A stretch of 56,976 bases of DNA from an uncultured Eubacteriales bacterium (lineage in GTDB: Bacteria; Bacillota; Clostridia; Christensenellales; Aristaeellaceae). This document shows positions 44,644 through 54,272 of this stretch, piece by piece (position 1 is the stretch's first letter; the number at the start of each line of letters is the position of its first letter). Both the position numbers and the translations under genes were made by a program. The stretch covers positions 1-56,976 of the forward strand of contig URUF01000010.1 of the NCBI GenBank assembly GCA_900550955.1, read 5' to 3'. Under the pieces are notes generated by a model that was given only the letters and a program-made list of their open reading frames with translations, had not been told where the DNA came from and ran no database searches.

Positions 44644-47319
44644 CTATTGCCCCTTTCGCGCCTGCTTTGCCTTGAGCAGCGCGTCCGCCGTGTGCTGGGC
44701 CTCCTGCTCGCGCGCCTGTTTCTTTGCCACGCGCGCCTTGGGCGGCTTTACGTTCCTGGGGCTGCGCCTGGGCTGCGTCCGGCGGCTTGGGGGAGTGGCT
44801 CGTCCCAAAAGCTCCTCCCATGGCAGCTTGCGCAGCGCAATATCCATAAGCAGCCCTATTAAGGCGAGCACGCACAGCGGGCCCCGCAGGCTTTGGCGCG
44901 CCGTGGCGCGTTCAACAGGCGTTTGCCAAAAGTCCGCCGCGCCACTAAGCCTGCGCCCGCACGTTTGCTCCGTCAGCCTGCCCAGGCTTTCTCCCTCGGC
45001 CTGCAACAAATCATATTCCTGCGAAAAACCGCGCACCGCGCCGCCCTCCTGCGTATGCGAGGTTCCATCCTCCTGCGTATAGGTAACGCGTATGGCATAC
45101 GCGCCTTCCGCCGCCGCGGCCAGCTGGCCCTCAAACCGTCCCGGCGCGGTTTCCTCCAGGCGGAGGGTCTGCCGCGTGCCGTCCGGCAGCACAACCGCCG
45201 CCTCGGCCCGGCCGCCTTCAGCGCCCTCCAATGAATAGCAAACGTTCAATACCTCCCCGTTTGCCTCGCTCTCCAACGCGCCGTCCCTGTCCGCGCCGGG
45301 CAACGCCTTGGCAAGCATCCCGCCAAAGAAGAGCGGCGCGTCCTCCCAGCGCAAAAAGCCGTTTGTCCACGCGCCCTCCGCGTCGCTTGTCCAGGCAATC
45401 GCCTTGCCAGCGCCCACGTTCCACCAGGCCAGCAGCGGATCCTCCGTATCGCTGGCAAGCGCCACATGCGCCGTGGGCTTTTCAACAGTCGTCAGGTATC
45501 CGTCCACACTTGGAAATCCCGCAAAATTCGTAAGCTCCGAGGTTTCCGTAATCACCGGGGTAAAGGTGCGGTTTTGCACATAATTCCCGCCCACCATCAG
45601 GGTTTCTTTGGTAAAGATGCGCGGGATGTTGTCAAACTCGCCAACGGCGTAGCTGCGCCCGCCGCCCAATGTGGATAGCAGCTGCATCAGCCTGCTATCC
45701 GCGCCGTCGCCCACGGCCACGGTGGTCAGCGTAATTCCCGCCTTTTGCATAGCCAGGGCGATATCCTCAAAGCCGCTGTCCGCAGGCTCGCCATCGGATA
45801 GAAAAATCACGTGCTTCTGCGGCGCTTCCGATTCCATCAGCGTTTGATACGCCTCGTGCAGCGCGGAATAGAACGCCGTGCCGCCGTCGGCGCGCAGCGT
45901 GCCAATTTGGCTTTGAATTGCGCCCAGATCAGCCGCGTTTTGGAAGGGAACCACCCACTTGGCCGTATCGTCAAACCCAATCACGCCAATAAAATCATGC
46001 TTGCTAAGCACCTCAACGGCGCTCATGGCGGCTTCCTTGGCCACCTCAACGCGGGTGGAGCCAAACTGTCCCGCCGTCATGCTGCCGGATTTATCAATGC
46101 AAATTATCAACGCCAGCGCGGGCATGCGCTGCTTGTCCCGCACGTCGATGCGCACGGGCAAAAGCGCTTCCAGGATGCTTCCACGGTAGCCGCCCAGCGC
46201 ATAGCTGCTATCGCCGCCCAGCGCCAGCAGGCCCCGGCCCAGGGAGCGCACCGCCGCGTCCAGCGCCTGCCATTGGGCCTCGCTGGCCGCTTCATAGTCC
46301 ACATTGTTCAATAAGATCGCGTCATAGGGCAAATAGCCCTCCGCCGAGGCTGGCAGCTGCGAGGGGGAAATGGTTTCCACCCGCATACCTGCCGCCGTAA
46401 ACAGGGCGTTTGCCGTGCCGCCCTCGCTCACCATCAGTACGGCGGGCGCGCCGCTCACGCGCGCGTAGGCGGCCGCGCTGTTGTTGCGCGCCTGCGTATC
46501 CTTTGTGCTTACAAGCCTTGCCTCGTAGGTTACAACGCCCGTTTTCAGCGCTTCCACCGAAAAGGCAAAGCGGTTTTCGCCTTTTTTCAGCTCCACCTCC
46601 CGCGTAGCCACGGGCTCCCCGTTCTGGTACAGCACAAGCGTCGCGTCCATATCCGCGTTCGCGTCCACCAGCACGCGCAGCGGCACGGTTTGGCCCTCAT
46701 ACGCCCCGGCGGGCGCTTCCAGCCGGCTTACCTGCGCGTCAGCGCCCTGCTCCTGCGCAAGCGTGAGCACATCCACACGCACGCCGCGCGCGGCCAGCAT
46801 GTCCACGGCCGCCTGGCTCGCCTCGGCCTTTCCATCCGTCACCAGCGCCAATCCGCCCGCGCCGTTATCCGGCAAAAGGGCTGCCGCCAGCCTTAGCGCG
46901 GCGTCCAGGTCGGTGCTTTGCGTGTTCACGGCGGCATGCACGCCGGTAAACGCCGGGCTTTCGCTCATGGGCGTTTCCACCATCGCGTCGCCGCCAAAGG
47001 CAATCACGCCCGCCTGCTGGCCTTCAGGCAGGGCCTGAAGCGCGTCAAAAACCATTTGCTGTTCCAGCGCCACAATGCCTTTTGCCGAATCCGATACGTC
47101 CAGCAAAACCCAGCGCGCAGCCGCGCCGGAGCCTGCCAAAACGGACGGGCCCGCGATGGCCAGCGCCATCAAGGTGCACAATACCATGCGCATGCCAAGC
47201 GTCGCCCTCCGCTTTAAGGTAGCGCTTCCCAGCCTGTACCGCCTATCGATGAGCCAAACCGCCGCAAGGCCCGCAATCGCCAAAAGCAGCGCCCAAGGAT
47301 GCTCAAATGCCAGTCCCAC
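44644..47319 (-). CDS. Membrane protein with two VWA domains and a glutamine-amidotransferase-like domain
   Basis: 891 residues. Two N-terminal membrane helices (8-24, 45-63); first VWA with DVSDS (74-78); a glutaminase-like 'class I amidotransferase-like' stretch (about 290-390, 'PYDAILLNNVDY', 'GRGLLALGGDSSYALGGY') without an obvious catalytic Cys; second VWA with a full MIDAS (D409-K-S-G-S413, T481, D509); a C-terminal membrane helix (about 837-853) and a basic tail. The GTG start at 47319 overlaps the upstream VWA gene by 17 bases and has a GGGGGG ribosome site. Last gene of the operon. Probably a metal-dependent adhesion or assembly subunit facing outward. Confidence 0.82.
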   Translation of the reverse strand: MGLAFEHPWALLLAIAGLAAVWLIDRRYRLGSATLKRRATLGMRMVLCTLMALAIAGPSVLAGSGAAARWVLLDVSDSAKGIVALEQQMVFDALQALPEGQQAGVIAFGGDAMVETPMSESPAFTGVHAAVNTQSTDLDAALRLAAALLPDNGAGGLALVTDGKAEASQAAVDMLAARGVRVDVLTLAQEQGADAQVSRLEAPAGAYEGQTVPLRVLVDANADMDATLVLYQNGEPVATREVELKKGENRFAFSVEALKTGVVTYEARLVSTKDTQARNNSAAAYARVSGAPAVLMVSEGGTANALFTAAGMRVETISPSQLPASAEGYLPYDAILLNNVDYEAASEAQWQALDAAVRSLGRGLLALGGDSSYALGGYRGSILEALLPVRIDVRDKQRMPALALIICIDKSGSMTAGQFGSTRVEVAKEAAMSAVEVLSKHDFIGVIGFDDTAKWVVPFQNAADLGAIQSQIGTLRADGGTAFYSALHEAYQTLMESEAPQKHVIFLSDGEPADSGFEDIALAMQKAGITLTTVAVGDGADSRLMQLLSTLGGGRSYAVGEFDNIPRIFTKETLMVGGNYVQNRTFTPVITETSELTNFAGFPSVDGYLTTVEKPTAHVALASDTEDPLLAWWNVGAGKAIAWTSDAEGAWTNGFLRWEDAPLFFGGMLAKALPGADRDGALESEANGEVLNVCYSLEGAEGGRAEAAVVLPDGTRQTLRLEETAPGRFEGQLAAAAEGAYAIRVTYTQEDGTSHTQEGGAVRGFSQEYDLLQAEGESLGRLTEQTCGRRLSGAADFWQTPVERATARQSLRGPLCVLALIGLLMDIALRKLPWEELLGRATPPSRRTQPRRSPRNVKPPKARVAKKQAREQEAQHTADALLKAKQARKGQ

Positions 47320-49084
47320 GGCGGCTTACCCCCCATTCTAACAGCATCACGGCAAACAGCGCCGTAAGCAGCCACACCGTCCACTCGCGCCAGCCGCCAG
47401 CCGCATCGCGCTTTTGCCCATCGCTTTCGGGCGGCGCAGCCTGCCGCGTATCATATTCCGCCGCAGGCGCATGCAGCGCAAAGGCCGTTTCACGCCTGCC
47501 GCCGTCCTCCAACGTTTCTACAAGCATATAAACGCCTATCTCGCCCGTGTCCTCCAGCGCGCTTCCCTCAAGCGCCGCTTGCTTCCCGGACGGCGTTTGC
47601 ACGAAAGCGGAAACGCAGCGCGCATCCAGCGCAAAGGCCACGCTTTCGCCGCAGCCTGCGTTTTCCACAGCGGCGGCCGTATCCGGCAGCAAATACGCCA
47701 GCAAATTCTGAATCAGCACGGGAAAATCCGCCTGAAGGGGCAGGTTGCTCTCATGCAAATCAAAAGCAAGCGCAGCCGCGCGCCTTCCGGCCTTGTTTGA
47801 AATGGAAAGCAACGCGTCGCCGCCGTTTAGAAGCACGGGCGTTCCGCCCGCAAGCGGGCGGTAGGTTTTAACCGCCATATCGCTTAGCAGCAGGTTTTGG
47901 CATAGCGCGGCCGCCTGATCGCCCGTGCCTGCGCGCAGCGAAACGCCGGCGCTCTTTTCTTCTCCAGGCTGAATATCCAAAACGGCCGACGACGGGTTGA
48001 CCGCCAGCACGGCCCCCGTTTCAGGAAGGGTTTCCGGCAGCGCGCCGTCATAGATATACAGGTCGTACCCATTTGCCGCCAGCGCGTCTGCTGGCGAGGC
48101 CTTTACCACTTTAAGGCCCTGCCCCAGGGCCAGCGCCCGTTCCAAAAACACGTTGCCTTCTGTAATCAGCAGGGCGGTTTTCTCCTGCTGCGTCTGGCTA
48201 ACCGCATAGCGCGCGTCGTCCACAGCCAGCGCGTCGCCTGCCGAAAAGCGCGCCTCCACGCGCTGCGCGCCATTTGGTATGGCAAAGCGCACGCCCTGGC
48301 TTTCACCGCCGGTAAGATACACGGTGCGCACATCGCACAGCACGCCGTCGGCAAGGCATTCCAGCTCCGCCTCTCCATCCATGCCCCAGGCAGCTACGCG
48401 CGCAAAGGCCGTGCCGCTTTCCGGCTGGATGCTCATGTCCAAAACGCTGCGGTTGGGCATGGGCTGGCCCACGCCCATCACATTCACGTTTTCCGCCCTC
48501 ACAGAAGCGTCGTCCGTATAGACATAAATTTGCAGCTCCGGCAGGTCGCGCTGCATGGCGCTTGCCAGCGCTATCGCGCCCGATAGGCCGGCCCCGCCGT
48601 TTTCCGCCTCAAGCGCCTCAACGGCCTGCCGTACCAGCGCATGGTCGGCGCTGCGCGTAACCCGCTGCTGAAGCGCGCTTCCCGCCGCAAACACGCTTAC
48701 CGCATCCTGCTCATGCATGCCGTCCAGCAGCTCCAGCGCCTGCCGCTTGGCTTCCTCCAGGCGTGAAACGCCCTGCTCGTTCACGGTTTGCATGCTGGCG
48801 GACAGGTCAAAGATAAGCACCGCCTCGGCGCGGCTGCCGCCCAGGGTAACAGGACGCATCAGCGCAAGCGCAATCAGCGCAACCATACACAGTTGCAGCC
48901 ACAAAAGCAGTTGATTTTGCAGCTTTTCAAAGGGCCTGCTCTGCCGCGTGCGCTCCTGCGTTTTGCGCCACAAAAGCAGGCTGGGCACAGGTACGCGCTT
49001 TGCTTTCGTTTTTAGCAAATACAGCGCGATAACCGGCACAACGCCCAAAAAGGCCCATGCTCCCGCCGGGTTCAGCCATTCCAT
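47303..49084 (-). CDS. BatA-like VWA membrane protein
   Basis: 593 residues. The N-terminus has the BatA pattern: 'MEWLNPAGAWAFLGVVPVIALYLL' helix, 'VPVPSLLLWRK', then a second helix (57-76). A VWA domain follows with DLSAS (93-97) as the metal site. The middle (about 290-450) is beta-rich and the C-terminus has another helix (about 565-583). In Bacteroides and spirochaetes, BatA partners MoxR and DUF58 proteins in aerotolerance operons. Here it sits after DUF58 and before a second VWA protein, in the same order. Its surface-exposed or periplasm-like region would meet the exported operon product. Confidence 0.85.
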   Translation of the reverse strand: MEWLNPAGAWAFLGVVPVIALYLLKTKAKRVPVPSLLLWRKTQERTRQSRPFEKLQNQLLLWLQLCMVALIALALMRPVTLGGSRAEAVLIFDLSASMQTVNEQGVSRLEEAKRQALELLDGMHEQDAVSVFAAGSALQQRVTRSADHALVRQAVEALEAENGGAGLSGAIALASAMQRDLPELQIYVYTDDASVRAENVNVMGVGQPMPNRSVLDMSIQPESGTAFARVAAWGMDGEAELECLADGVLCDVRTVYLTGGESQGVRFAIPNGAQRVEARFSAGDALAVDDARYAVSQTQQEKTALLITEGNVFLERALALGQGLKVVKASPADALAANGYDLYIYDGALPETLPETGAVLAVNPSSAVLDIQPGEEKSAGVSLRAGTGDQAAALCQNLLLSDMAVKTYRPLAGGTPVLLNGGDALLSISNKAGRRAAALAFDLHESNLPLQADFPVLIQNLLAYLLPDTAAAVENAGCGESVAFALDARCVSAFVQTPSGKQAALEGSALEDTGEIGVYMLVETLEDGGRRETAFALHAPAAEYDTRQAAPPESDGQKRDAAGGWREWTVWLLTALFAVMLLEWGVSRRGTGI

Positions 49085-49105
49085 TTTGCCTTTTCCCCTC
49101 TTTCC

Positions 49106-49963
49106 TCAGGCGATCAGCCCGGCCCGGCTTAGCTCGCGCAGCATTTGTTCCTCAAAGGCGGTTTCCGGCACGGTAAAAAGATGCGCAACCCCGTGCGCCC
49201 GGCAGAAGGCGGCGGCCTGCGCCACATAAGCGCGTGCCGTATCCCGGTAGCGCGCGAGCAGGTCATAGCTGGCGGCCATGGGATACCGCTCGCCCGTTTC
49301 GCTGTCCACGAGCTCCACGGCGCCTTCCATCTGCGGCTCCCACTCCTCTTGGCTAAGCAGGTGCAAAACGGCGGTTTCCTGTCTGCGGTACATAAGCGAG
49401 CCGACGGCACGCTCATACCCGTCCTCGCTCAACAAATCGCTGATGAGCACGCTCATTCCACGCCCCGGTGCAAGCGCAAGGCGCGGTACCGCCTCGTTAA
49501 GCAGCGTCCTGCCCGAGGGCTGCGTATCGTCCAAAAAGCGCGCCAGCTCGGGATAGCTGTGCCGCCCCCGCAAAGGGCGCGTATGCCTTTCGCCCCCGTT
49601 TGCAAGCGCATATACCGTTACGCGGTCGCCGCCGCAAAGGCACAGGTAACCCAGCGTTTGCGCAAGCTGGCACGCCGCCTGCCACTTGCCAAAGCCCATG
49701 GAGGCGCTCGCATCCACAACCAGGTTCACGCGCTGCTCCTGCTCCTCCATAAACAGCTTCAAAAACAGCCTGTCAAAGCGGGCGTAAGCGTTCCAGTCGA
49801 TCCTGCGGATATCGTCGCCCGGCACGTATTCCCGAAAGTCCGAAAACTCCACGCTGCTGCCCAGCGCCTTGGAGCGGCGCAGGCCGCCGGAGCCGCCCGA
49901 GGCGGGATGCCGCATATGAAGCGCAAGCGCGTCCAACCGCTTCAAAAAGGCGTCGGTAAGCAT
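49106..49963 (-). CDS. DUF58 domain protein
   Basis: 285 residues, cytoplasmic as far as I can see. The DUF58 core 'SSVEFSDFREYVPGDDIRRIDW' at about 36-57 is intact, and a VWA-like DASAS motif (84-88) follows. Start choice: ATG at 49963 with AAGGAGGG nine bases ahead, the site itself overlapping the end of moxR. DUF58 proteins are constant partners of MoxR ATPases; their action is unknown but is thought to couple ATPase work to VWA proteins. It is separated from the moxR stop by only 13 bases. Confidence 0.9.
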   Translation of the reverse strand: MLTDAFLKRLDALALHMRHPASGGSGGLRRSKALGSSVEFSDFREYVPGDDIRRIDWNAYARFDRLFLKLFMEEQEQRVNLVVDASASMGFGKWQAACQLAQTLGYLCLCGGDRVTVYALANGGERHTRPLRGRHSYPELARFLDDTQPSGRTLLNEAVPRLALAPGRGMSVLISDLLSEDGYERAVGSLMYRRQETAVLHLLSQEEWEPQMEGAVELVDSETGERYPMAASYDLLARYRDTARAYVAQAAAFCRAHGVAHLFTVPETAFEEQMLRELSRAGLIA

Positions 49964-49976
49964 GCCGTTTCCCTCC

Positions 49977-50957
49977 TTAGCCCCGCGGCAGCGTATGAAG
50001 CAGCCCGTCAATCACGTTTTCGACGGTTTCGCCCCGGGCCATCCCCTCAAAGCTAAGCGCAATTCGATGCCTGAGGCACGCGGGCGCAACCGCCTCCACG
50101 TCCTCAAAGGCCACGTTGTAGCGCCCGTTCATCAGCGCGCGCACGCGCGAGGTCGCCACCAGCGCCTGCGCCGCGCGGGGGCTTGCGCCAAAGCGCACGC
50201 AGCCGCGCACGGTTTCCGGGCTCTCGGGCAGTTCGGGATGCGTGCCCAGCACCAGGCGCAGGGCAAAATCGCGCACGGCCTGGGCCATGGGCACCTCCTG
50301 CGCCACGGCCCTTAGCTCCAGCAGGGTTTGCGCATCCGCAACGCGCTGCGCGCGCGCCGTTTGCGGCACGGTGGTCAGCCCTACGATTTCTGAAAGCTCC
50401 TCCAGCGTGGGAAACTCCACCAGGATTTTGAGCATAAAGCGGTCCAGCTGCGCCTCCGGCAGGGGGTAGGTGCCCTCCTGCTCCATAGGGTTTTGGGTCG
50501 CCAGCACAAAGTAGGGATCGCTAAGGGCGTGGGTTTCCCCGCCTACCGTAACGGAGTGCTCCTGCATGGCCTCCAGAAGCGCCGCCTGCGTTTTGGGCGT
50601 AGCGCGGTTAATCTCGTCCGCCAGCACGATGGAGGCAAACACCGGCCCCTTGCGAAAGCGAAAGGCGCTGCCTTCCTCGGTTTTCACCAGGATGCTGGTG
50701 CCGGTGATATCGGCGGGCATCAAATCGGGCGTGAATTGAATGCGGCTGAACGGCAGCTCAAACACCTGGGAAAGCGTGCGTACCAGCCGCGTTTTTCCCA
50801 GGCCCGGCACGCCCTCCAAAAGCACGTTGCCGCCCGCGATCATGGCGGTGAGCAGCTGCTCCACCACCCTGTCCTGACCAATGATCTCCTTTTTGATTTC
50901 ATCCCTGATTTGCTGCACCTTTGTGTAAAACGCCTCTATCTGCTGTTGGGGAATCAT
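49977..50957 (-). CDS. moxR: MoxR family AAA+ ATPase
   Basis: 326 residues. Walker A GVPGLGKT (49-56), Walker B 'VLADEINR' (111-118), sensor 1 'ATQNP' (153-157), and the MoxR-specific 'TPDLMPADITGT' stretch (about 76-87). MoxR ATPases act as chaperones that mature or assemble protein complexes, usually with VWA partners, as in methanol dehydrogenase and the Bat operons. AGGAGG lies seven bases before the ATG. It sits between the coiled-coil protein and DUF58 in the operon, so it is probably the motor of that set. Confidence 0.95.
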   Translation of the reverse strand: MIPQQQIEAFYTKVQQIRDEIKKEIIGQDRVVEQLLTAMIAGGNVLLEGVPGLGKTRLVRTLSQVFELPFSRIQFTPDLMPADITGTSILVKTEEGSAFRFRKGPVFASIVLADEINRATPKTQAALLEAMQEHSVTVGGETHALSDPYFVLATQNPMEQEGTYPLPEAQLDRFMLKILVEFPTLEELSEIVGLTTVPQTARAQRVADAQTLLELRAVAQEVPMAQAVRDFALRLVLGTHPELPESPETVRGCVRFGASPRAAQALVATSRVRALMNGRYNVAFEDVEAVAPACLRHRIALSFEGMARGETVENVIDGLLHTLPRG

Positions 50958-50978
50958 GATATGCCTCCTCTGAAAGCC

Positions 50979-52442
50979 TTATTGCGCCAGCGCGTCAAAA
51001 TAATCCTGCACCCATTTTTGCGCGTAAGCGGGCAGGTTCGCGCTTTGGACGGCCTCCACCGCCGTTTGCTGGTATTGGGGCAAAGCCTGCCGGTAGGGCA
51101 CGCTGCCATCGGTACTGCCTACGCCGGCGCCCGCCTCCGCCTCGTAAATCTCGCCCTCGCCCATGGGCCCGCGTTCATTCACAGTTTCACCGCTGCCGCC
51201 CAAGCGGGTGGGGTCGTAAATGGGCTCATAATCCGCGGTTTTCAACTGGGGCGCAGCCTTGCCCGCCGCGCCCGCGGCCGCCTGCGCCAGGCTGCTGCCG
51301 CCGTCCTTGTCGGAGCTGCCAAGTCCCGCCCCCGCGCCGGAGCCCGCCTGGCTATGCCCGCCTGTGCCTGCGCCGGGTTGGGAGCCGCTCTGGCCCGTTC
51401 CCTGCGCGCCCGCCTGCATGCCGCCCTGCCGGGCTGCCGACGCGGCCGCGCTGCGCACCATACCGGCCAGCGCCAGGGCCTGTGCGCTTGCGGAGGTTTG
51501 CCCCGTGGCGGCGGTTTGCAGGCTCGCCAGGGCCTGGGCAACGTTCCCGGCGCTCATGGCCTGCGCCGCGCTGCGCAGGCTGTCGGCCGCCGTTGCCGTG
51601 GTTGCCTTAGCGGCCGCCTGGCTCAGCTGGCTGGCCGCCGTCTTAAGCGTTTCCAGCTCGGCCTGGGCCGCCTCGCTGTTTTCATCAAGCAGCGCCTGTG
51701 CCAGGGCGTTCAGGTTCGCCGCCCTCATCGCGTCCAGCGCGTCCTTGGCCGTGCGCTGCTGCAAGCCGCTTACCTTGCGTTCGGTCGCGTCCACGGCGCT
51801 CAGGGCGTCGCGCATGTCTTCCGCGCGGCGCAGCTCGCTGGAAAGCTCTCCTAACAGCCTGCGCAATTCGGGCGTTTCCGCCTCCTTCGCATCCAGTTCG
51901 GCCGCGCCTTCGTCCAGCTTTTGCGCCTGCTTGAGCATTTCCGCATGAAACGCGGCCCTAGCCTTGATCGCCTCCGCCTGGGGGTTGGGAATAAGGCAGC
52001 TTGCGCCCAGCAGGCAAGCGCAAGCCAGCGCGCCTATCCAGGCCAGCCTTGGAATTTTTAGGCGCATATGGCGCTTCGGCTCCAGCTCGCGCAGGCTTTT
52101 CAGCGCATCGCCACGCTGCAATTGGGCCATCGGCGTATCGCATCCGTGCAGCATAACCGCCGTTTGCGCGCGCGCCTTCAGGCCCAATGCGTCCGCCTGT
52201 CTGGCCGCGTCCAGTTCCGTAATGGGCCACAGCCAGCTCACCAGGGCAAACAGCAAAGGCGTTGCCGCCAGCACTCCCAGCCCCCAGTATATCGCGCTGG
52301 GAAATACCCATAGAAAGGAGGCGATGCGCGTTAGCACCAGGCACACCATGCCGGCAAACAGCCCGTACATGGCCCATTGAAACGTTCGCTGCGCGCGCAT
52401 GCGCCGCTTGACAGGCCCAAGGGCCTGTTTCAATTCACTCAT
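50979..52442 (-). CDS. Coiled-coil membrane protein with a conserved C-terminal tail
   Basis: 487 residues. Three membrane helices (23-41, 50-72, 134-152), a long helical coiled-coil region rich in Ala, Glu, Gln, Leu and Lys (about 158-340), a Gly/Ser/Ala/Gln low-complexity spacer (about 340-395), and an ordered C-terminal end (about 448-485, 'PYRQALPQYQQTAVEAVQSA' followed by an aromatic 'WVQDYFDAL'). I recall similar tails in proteins beside MoxR/DUF58 genes in other Firmicutes, but I cannot name the family. The ATG overlaps the permease gene (four bases) upstream. It could bridge the ABC transporter and the MoxR/VWA part. Confidence 0.7.
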   Translation of the reverse strand: MSELKQALGPVKRRMRAQRTFQWAMYGLFAGMVCLVLTRIASFLWVFPSAIYWGLGVLAATPLLFALVSWLWPITELDAARQADALGLKARAQTAVMLHGCDTPMAQLQRGDALKSLRELEPKRHMRLKIPRLAWIGALACACLLGASCLIPNPQAEAIKARAAFHAEMLKQAQKLDEGAAELDAKEAETPELRRLLGELSSELRRAEDMRDALSAVDATERKVSGLQQRTAKDALDAMRAANLNALAQALLDENSEAAQAELETLKTAASQLSQAAAKATTATAADSLRSAAQAMSAGNVAQALASLQTAATGQTSASAQALALAGMVRSAAASAARQGGMQAGAQGTGQSGSQPGAGTGGHSQAGSGAGAGLGSSDKDGGSSLAQAAAGAAGKAAPQLKTADYEPIYDPTRLGGSGETVNERGPMGEGEIYEAEAGAGVGSTDGSVPYRQALPQYQQTAVEAVQSANLPAYAQKWVQDYFDALAQ

Positions 52443-53344
52443 GCCTTGCGTTTTCCTTTCGGTTTTCTATTCTTGCGCACGCGCATATTCAGCGCCGCAA
52501 GCCCCGTCAGCGCAGCGGACGCGACGGCTAAAAACGCCATATGGTATAGCGCGCATTGATCCAAATGCAGGTAGGGCCGCGTATTGCCAAGCGTGTAGCT
52601 AAACTGCCACAGGTGGTTTTGGAACAGCTTGGTTTGATCCTCCAACAGGGAAAACAGCCCCAGCGCCGGGCTGATGGTAAAGGAAATGGGCGTGTACTCG
52701 ATCATGTGCAGCTTCTGCCCCGCAATGTTCATCGCGTCGTAGAGGTCGCCTATGCGCCTTACGTCGTGCGCCAGCGGAATCAGCGTTACCAGGCCAAGGC
52801 CAAATACCGCCAGATAGCTAACCACCGTGGCCGTTACCGTGCGCTTGAACAGCGTGGAGCAAAACAACCCCACGCAAAGCGCCGCAAGCGCCGTCAAAAG
52901 CAAAAACGCCACGCTGGTAAGCACCTGCACAAGCGTCGCCCCGCCGGTAAGCAGCACCAGGGAAAGCATGGGCATGGAGCAAAGCACCATCAGCGCCAGA
53001 AAGCCAAAGCTTTCCAGCAGCTTGCCCAGTACCAGGCGCAGCGTTCCCGTGTTGGTTACCAGCAGCAAATCCAGGGTTTGACGCTCCCTTTCGCCGCTGA
53101 TGCTGCCGGCGGTCATGGCCGGGGCCACCAGCACCATCAGCCCAAATTGCAGCATCACAAGCAAAGCATAGCCAGTTACGCTCCCGCGCATATCCGACAG
53201 GGTGACGGTTTCGCCCACAAAGGGCGCATATACGGCCAGATACGCCGCAACCGCCAACAGCAGCGCATACAGCGTAAGCAAGAGCGGCGTACGGATGGAG
53301 CGCATGCGCCTGCGCGCCGAAAAGGCCAAAATGGGATTACTCAT
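52439..53344 (-). CDS. ABC-2 type transporter permease
   Basis: 301 residues, about six membrane helices, with the ABC-2 pattern 'GSISGERERQTLDLLLVT' between helices two and three, which identifies the permease family (NatB/GldF-like). The ATG overlaps the end of the ATPase gene by eight bases, and its stop overlaps the start of the coiled-coil gene by four, so translation of the three is coupled. With the ATPase it should form an exporter; no cargo is encoded nearby except the large exported proteins of the same operon. Confidence 0.9.
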   Translation of the reverse strand: MSNPILAFSARRRMRSIRTPLLLTLYALLLAVAAYLAVYAPFVGETVTLSDMRGSVTGYALLVMLQFGLMVLVAPAMTAGSISGERERQTLDLLLVTNTGTLRLVLGKLLESFGFLALMVLCSMPMLSLVLLTGGATLVQVLTSVAFLLLTALAALCVGLFCSTLFKRTVTATVVSYLAVFGLGLVTLIPLAHDVRRIGDLYDAMNIAGQKLHMIEYTPISFTISPALGLFSLLEDQTKLFQNHLWQFSYTLGNTRPYLHLDQCALYHMAFLAVASAALTGLAALNMRVRKNRKPKGKRKA

Positions 53345-54272
53345 CCTTGGTCACCTCCATAAACACCTTTTCCAGGTTGAGCGGGGCGCGGTGAAAGTCC
53401 ACCAGCGGCACGCTTGCGCAAAGCTGCCTGATCAGCCCGGCGGTTTGATCGTCATCGCCTTCAAAGGCCACGTTCAGCTCGTTGTCCGCCTCGCGCCCAA
53501 CGCCCGTTACGCCGGGATACTGCTTAAGAAGCGTAACGGCGGCCTCCACGGCCTGCGCGTCCGCGCCGGCGGCCAGGCGCAGCCTAAGCGGCGCGTTGCC
53601 GCTCATATGCGCGGCCAACGCCTCCACCGAGCCGGAAAACACCAGCCTGCCGTGATCAATAATGGTGAGCGAGTCGCACATTTCTGAAAGCTCCGGCAGG
53701 ATGTGCGAGGAAATAAGCACCGTTTTACCCAGCTCCTTGAGGGTTTTCAAAATCCCCTTCATCTCCGCCCGGGCGCGCGGATCCATGCCGGAGGCGGGCT
53801 CATCCAAAATCAACAGCTTGGGATTGTGAATGAGCGCGCGCGCCAGGCACAGGCGCTGCTTCATGCCGCGCGATAGCAAATCCACATAGCTGTCGCGCTT
53901 ATCCGCCAGGTTCACCAGCTCCAGCAGGCTATCGATCATATTCATGCGCTCGCGGTAGCCAAAGCCATAGCAGCGGGCATAAAAGTCCAGATACTCCCAG
54001 CTTTTCAGCCGGTCGTACACGCCAAAAAAGTCAGGCATATATCCCATCAGGCGGTGAATCTCACGCGGCCTGGCGGCCACGTCCACCCCATCCAGCGTAG
54101 CCGTGCCGGACGAGGGCTTCATCAGGGTTGCCAAAATGCGCATGGTGGTGGTTTTTCCCGCGCCGTTGGGCCCCACAAAGCCGTGTAGTTCCCCCTCGCC
54201 AATGGTCAGGCTTAAATGATCCAGCGCCAGGAAGGAGCCGTAATAGCGGGTCAGTTCGTTCAAAACCAGCAT
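53337..54272 (-). CDS. ABC transporter ATP-binding protein
   Basis: 311 residues. Walker A GPNGAGKT (about 35-42), signature LSRGMKQR (a variant of LSGGQ, common in the ABC-2 class), Walker B 'LLILDEPASGMDP', switch His in 'ISSHI'. The extra C-terminal region of about 90 residues beyond the nucleotide-binding core ('LAAGADAQAVEAAVTLL' onward) is usual in the CcmA/NatA-type exporter ATPases. Start ATG overlaps the stop of the upstream gene by one base (TAATG). It pairs with the permease encoded directly after it. Confidence 0.93.
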   Translation of the reverse strand: MLVLNELTRYYGSFLALDHLSLTIGEGELHGFVGPNGAGKTTTMRILATLMKPSSGTATLDGVDVAARPREIHRLMGYMPDFFGVYDRLKSWEYLDFYARCYGFGYRERMNMIDSLLELVNLADKRDSYVDLLSRGMKQRLCLARALIHNPKLLILDEPASGMDPRARAEMKGILKTLKELGKTVLISSHILPELSEMCDSLTIIDHGRLVFSGSVEALAAHMSGNAPLRLRLAAGADAQAVEAAVTLLKQYPGVTGVGREADNELNVAFEGDDDQTAGLIRQLCASVPLVDFHRAPLNLEKVFMEVTKDE

